Shown one piece after another: positions 62,156 to 64,000 of a stretch of 64,000 bases of DNA; positions within the stretch are counted from its first letter, which is position 1, and each line of letters starts with the position of its first letter. Source of the stretch: JBGSKY01 sp041740995 (GTDB lineage Bacteria > Planctomycetota > Planctomycetia > Pirellulales > Pirellulaceae); assembly GCA_041740995.1 (NCBI GenBank), contig JBGSKY010000041.1:6469-70468 (forward strand), written 5' to 3'. The position numbers and the translations under genes are program-made. The notes under the pieces were generated by a model that did not search any database, was not told the DNA's origin, and saw only the letters and a list, made by a program, of their open reading frames with translations.

Positions 62156-62908
62156 ATGAGTCTAGCAAAAGTGTCCCGAAAGAGTTTGCCCGGATTATTG
62201 GCCATCGCCAGCTTGTTTGGCTTCGGTTCAACATCAATCCACGCCGGAACGCCAGCAAGCCCTACGTCGCCAGCGCGGCCCTTCAACTTGCCGATCATTT
62301 CGCACGTTCAAGCATTAAAAACTGATGCTAAATCGACTGCGTTTTACAATAACAATTTGCCGCAATTGCTGCAGATCATTAACTCAAACTTGTCTGAAAG
62401 TGTCCCGCTGTCGAACGTCAGTGCGCTGAAACTTGATGCCAACAAACTCTTCCTACGAACCGAAGCTGTCGAAACGATTCGGATATATTTCTTGGGTGAA
62501 GGTGCTGGTTACCACAACTCGCTCGGCTTCGCTTTTACTCCTGCGGGGTCGTCGACGCCAGGCACTCCTTACTTGATTTTCCCGGATGCTTCCGAAGGCA
62601 GCAAGCGAACCAAGACGGAGCCACTCAAAAAAGGTGACTTCGTAGAAATTGGTCGTGGCGGCAACGGATTCCAGCTGGACTTTTTCCTGATCTCCGACGG
62701 GGTCAATGGAGGCAAGACTTGGCTTTGGAATGATGTTGCAAAGAACTCAGATGGATTGCAACACTTGGTCGCTTACCATGTTCCCGATACGTCAATGATC
62801 CTGATCGGTTTTGAAGATATCATCGGCGGTGGTGACTTGGACTACAACGATTGTTTGTTCGTGGTTGATATCGGTTTTGAAAACATCAATGCCGAATATC
62901 CAAACTAA
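62156..62908 (+). CDS. Secreted DUF4114-domain protein
   Basis: The 250-residue protein has a signal peptide (MSLAKVSRKSLPGLLAIASLFGFGSTSIHA) and a C-terminal DUF4114 domain. The hallmark is LIGFEDIIGGGDLDYNDCLFVVDIGFENI near residues 218-245, an Asp-rich segment probably binding Ca2+. The middle includes IRIYFLGEGAGYHNSLGFAFTP. No PEP-CTERM or LPXTG sorting signal is seen. It is likely a surface or envelope protein. AGAGG precedes the ATG. The Tad-type genes follow in the same direction after 131 bp. Confidence 0.85.
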   Translation: MSLAKVSRKSLPGLLAIASLFGFGSTSIHAGTPASPTSPARPFNLPIISHVQALKTDAKSTAFYNNNLPQLLQIINSNLSESVPLSNVSALKLDANKLFLRTEAVETIRIYFLGEGAGYHNSLGFAFTPAGSSTPGTPYLIFPDASEGSKRTKTEPLKKGDFVEIGRGGNGFQLDFFLISDGVNGGKTWLWNDVAKNSDGLQHLVAYHVPDTSMILIGFEDIIGGGDLDYNDCLFVVDIGFENINAEYPN

Positions 62909-63039
62909 AGCGTTCGATTAACGACCTCTAGTGCGAACAGCATTGCCACTCGCGTTAGATGTCTGAAACCAGCCTTTTTCATAAACCATTTAACCAGGAA
63001 TCATACAACGCAGCTTGAACATTCGGCTCGTAACTCATT

Positions 63040-63507
63040 ATGAACGTTGCTTCTCCAATTCGAACCAAGCATTGCCGAAAAGGCTTTGTCGACAAACGAG
63101 TTTTGTCGCGCAAAGGCAATCGGTCACTGGTTCGCAGTGGTGTCGCAGCGGTCGAGCTAGCGATCGTTCTGCCGCTGCTATTGACCTTAGTCTTAGGTTC
63201 GATGGAAGTCTGCCAACGGTTGTTCCTACGACAATCGGCAGTTCTCTCAGCCTATGAGGGCGGTCGATTGGCAGCCAGGAAATCGTCGAGTGCCTTGCAA
63301 GTGGCTCAACGTTGCGAACAAATTCTTGAGGAACGATCAGTAGTTGGAGCACAGGTGATTGTGACGCCGACCACATTTGCAGAGATATCTGTTGGAGACG
63401 AAGTAAGTGTGGAAATTCGGATTCCGTGGGCTGCCAATTCAGCGACTAGATTGGTCCTCAAAGACCAAGGTGTCATTGTCGTTCGATCGACGATGCTGCG
63501 TGAATAA
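63040..63507 (+). CDS. TadE-like pilus assembly protein
   Basis: The 155-residue protein has a basic start, then the TadE hallmark RSGVAAVELAIVLPLLLTLVLGSMEVCQRLFLRQSAVLSAYEGGRLAARKSS near residues 30-80. The motif VELA|IVLP marks the pseudopilin-like processing site, with a glutamate at the usual +5-like place. The rest is beta-rich with EISVGDEVSVEIRIPWA. TadE proteins are minor pseudopilins of Tad/Flp pili. It is followed by a strong hairpin and then a TadG-like gene. Confidence 0.85.
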   Translation: MNVASPIRTKHCRKGFVDKRVLSRKGNRSLVRSGVAAVELAIVLPLLLTLVLGSMEVCQRLFLRQSAVLSAYEGGRLAARKSSSALQVAQRCEQILEERSVVGAQVIVTPTTFAEISVGDEVSVEIRIPWAANSATRLVLKDQGVIVVRSTMLRE

Positions 63508-63525
63508 TTTAGGTGAGAGCTTAAT

Positions 63526-63568
63526 CGAAAAGCGGTTTAACCATCCAAAAAGACCAAACCGCTTTTCG
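63526..63568 (+). terminator. Strong hairpin between the TadE- and TadG-like genes
   Basis: CGAAAAGCGGTTT (63526-63538) pairs perfectly over 13 bp with AAACCGCTTTTCG (63556-63568), with a 17-nt loop. It follows the TadE-like stop by 18 nt. No T-run follows (the sequence continues GTTCGGCTC), so it may be a partial terminator or an mRNA-stability element that sets the ratio of the two products. Confidence 0.55.
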
Positions 63569-63630
63569 GTTCGGCTCTAAGAAAATTGAAACACATTCTG
63601 ACGAACAACTTGACCGATAGCCACCGAGTG

Positions 63631-64000
63631 ATGGGTGCCAATATGAAATGCCGATTGAATACAAAACGTTTACATCTGCAAAGACATCAAAGTCGTCGCG
63701 GATCGATTTTGGTGCTTGCTGTCGCTGCCTTCGCCGCAGTGGCTTTTGTCGGCGGACTTTCGATCAATTTGGCCTATATGGAAATGGTCGGAACAGAACA
63801 ACGCATGGCGACTGATGCCGCGACCAAGGCCGCTTCGGTAACGCTGGGTCGAACTCAATCGGCTAGTGCGGCGCGGATTCGCGCCAAGCAAATTGCGGCC
63901 ACCTACAACGTTGCAGGTCAGCCATTCCAACTATCCGATGCATCAATAATTTTTGGTCGTTCGATGCGGGGCGCCAACGGCCGATTTGAATTTACTCCTG
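63631..64000 (+). CDS. TadG-like pilus assembly protein, 3' part beyond window
   Basis: An open frame runs from ATG 63631 (or 63643) to the window end, about 123 residues. It has a basic leader (RLHLQRHQSRRGS), then ILVLAVAAFAAVAFVGGLSINLAYMEMVGTEQRMATDAATKAASVTLGRTQSASAARIRAKQIA. This is the TadG-type N-terminus: one membrane span, an 'EQ..A.DAA..AA' segment and an alanine-rich start of the external domain. TadG proteins often carry a von Willebrand factor A domain later; that part is not visible. The gene belongs with the TadE-like gene. Confidence 0.8.
   Translation, partial: MGANMKCRLNTKRLHLQRHQSRRGSILVLAVAAFAAVAFVGGLSINLAYMEMVGTEQRMATDAATKAASVTLGRTQSASAARIRAKQIAATYNVAGQPFQLSDASIIFGRSMRGANGRFEFTP

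Noticed and set aside
1..64000. CRISPR array, insertion sequence, prophage or classic defence island
   Set aside because: No regularly spaced repeats, transposase, integrase, capsid or restriction-modification gene was seen; the YhaN/YhaO pair alone is not enough for a defence claim.

Overview
The window looks like the chromosome of a planctomycete, probably in or near the Pirellulaceae. Evidence for this: a DUF1559-type prepilin-like protein, a PurS/PurL fusion, glycoamylase-like, TerB and YhaN/YhaO proteins of planctomycete style, moderate GC, frequent GTG/TTG starts and only occasional Shine-Dalgarno sites. I see no insertion sequence, prophage, CRISPR array or rRNA. One tRNA (Gln, anticodon CTG) is present. 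The genus assignment is inference.

Layout. 1-10.2 kb is an exopolysaccharide locus. On the minus strand it holds a Wzc-type tyrosine autokinase, a sulfotransferase, a GT2 glycosyltransferase and a flippase cut by the window edge. On the plus strand it holds an O-antigen-ligase/polymerase-like protein, an FkbM methyltransferase and a WbaP-type priming transferase. Together they could start, extend, decorate (possibly sulfate), flip and polymerise a surface glycan. 10.4-20 kb is housekeeping and signalling: PP2C phosphatase, TerB-like protein, tRNA-Gln, QueF with a sugar isomerase-like protein, GAPDH (promoter and terminator both visible), HemC, a secreted glycoamylase-like protein, a BON protein, an ABC ATPase and a CNNM/CorC protein. 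20-24.6 kb is the least ordinary stretch: a Ser/Thr kinase-like protein with altered catalytic residues, an orphan 191-aa protein, a GT1 glycosyltransferase and a protein carrying the HDxxHx11E motif of COQ4.

24.7-42.4 kb is mainly metabolism: NadE, MetK, HPPK with an unexplained C-terminal half, an S4 protein, PanB, YheT hydrolase, two cyclophilins, HPF, a Na+/H+ antiporter, a second CNNM protein, citrate synthase, a class 3 lipase and an AmpG-like transporter. 42.5-47.7 kb holds a YhaN/YhaO (Rad50/Mre11-like) pair. The ATPase looks intact, has a hydrophobic hairpin and a long acidic tail. The nuclease-like partner has lost several metal ligands. 48-61.3 kb holds an epimerase overlapping a DUF1559 prepilin-like gene, a TIM-barrel isomerase, CbiE/CbiT, prephenate dehydrogenase, PurSL, Lnt, dGTPase-like HD hydrolase, a Lon-substrate-domain protein and a rhomboid protease. 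The last 2.7 kb holds a tiny membrane protein, a compact inverted-repeat element, a DUF4114 secreted protein and the start of a Tad-type TadE/TadG pair.

The strongest leads are the degenerate YhaO with its membrane-type YhaN, the COQ4-like protein, the HPPK extension, the altered kinase, and several unexplained intergenic structured elements (31.4, 47.9, 50.0 and 61.7 kb). No complete, clearly new multi-gene system is evident from sequence alone.
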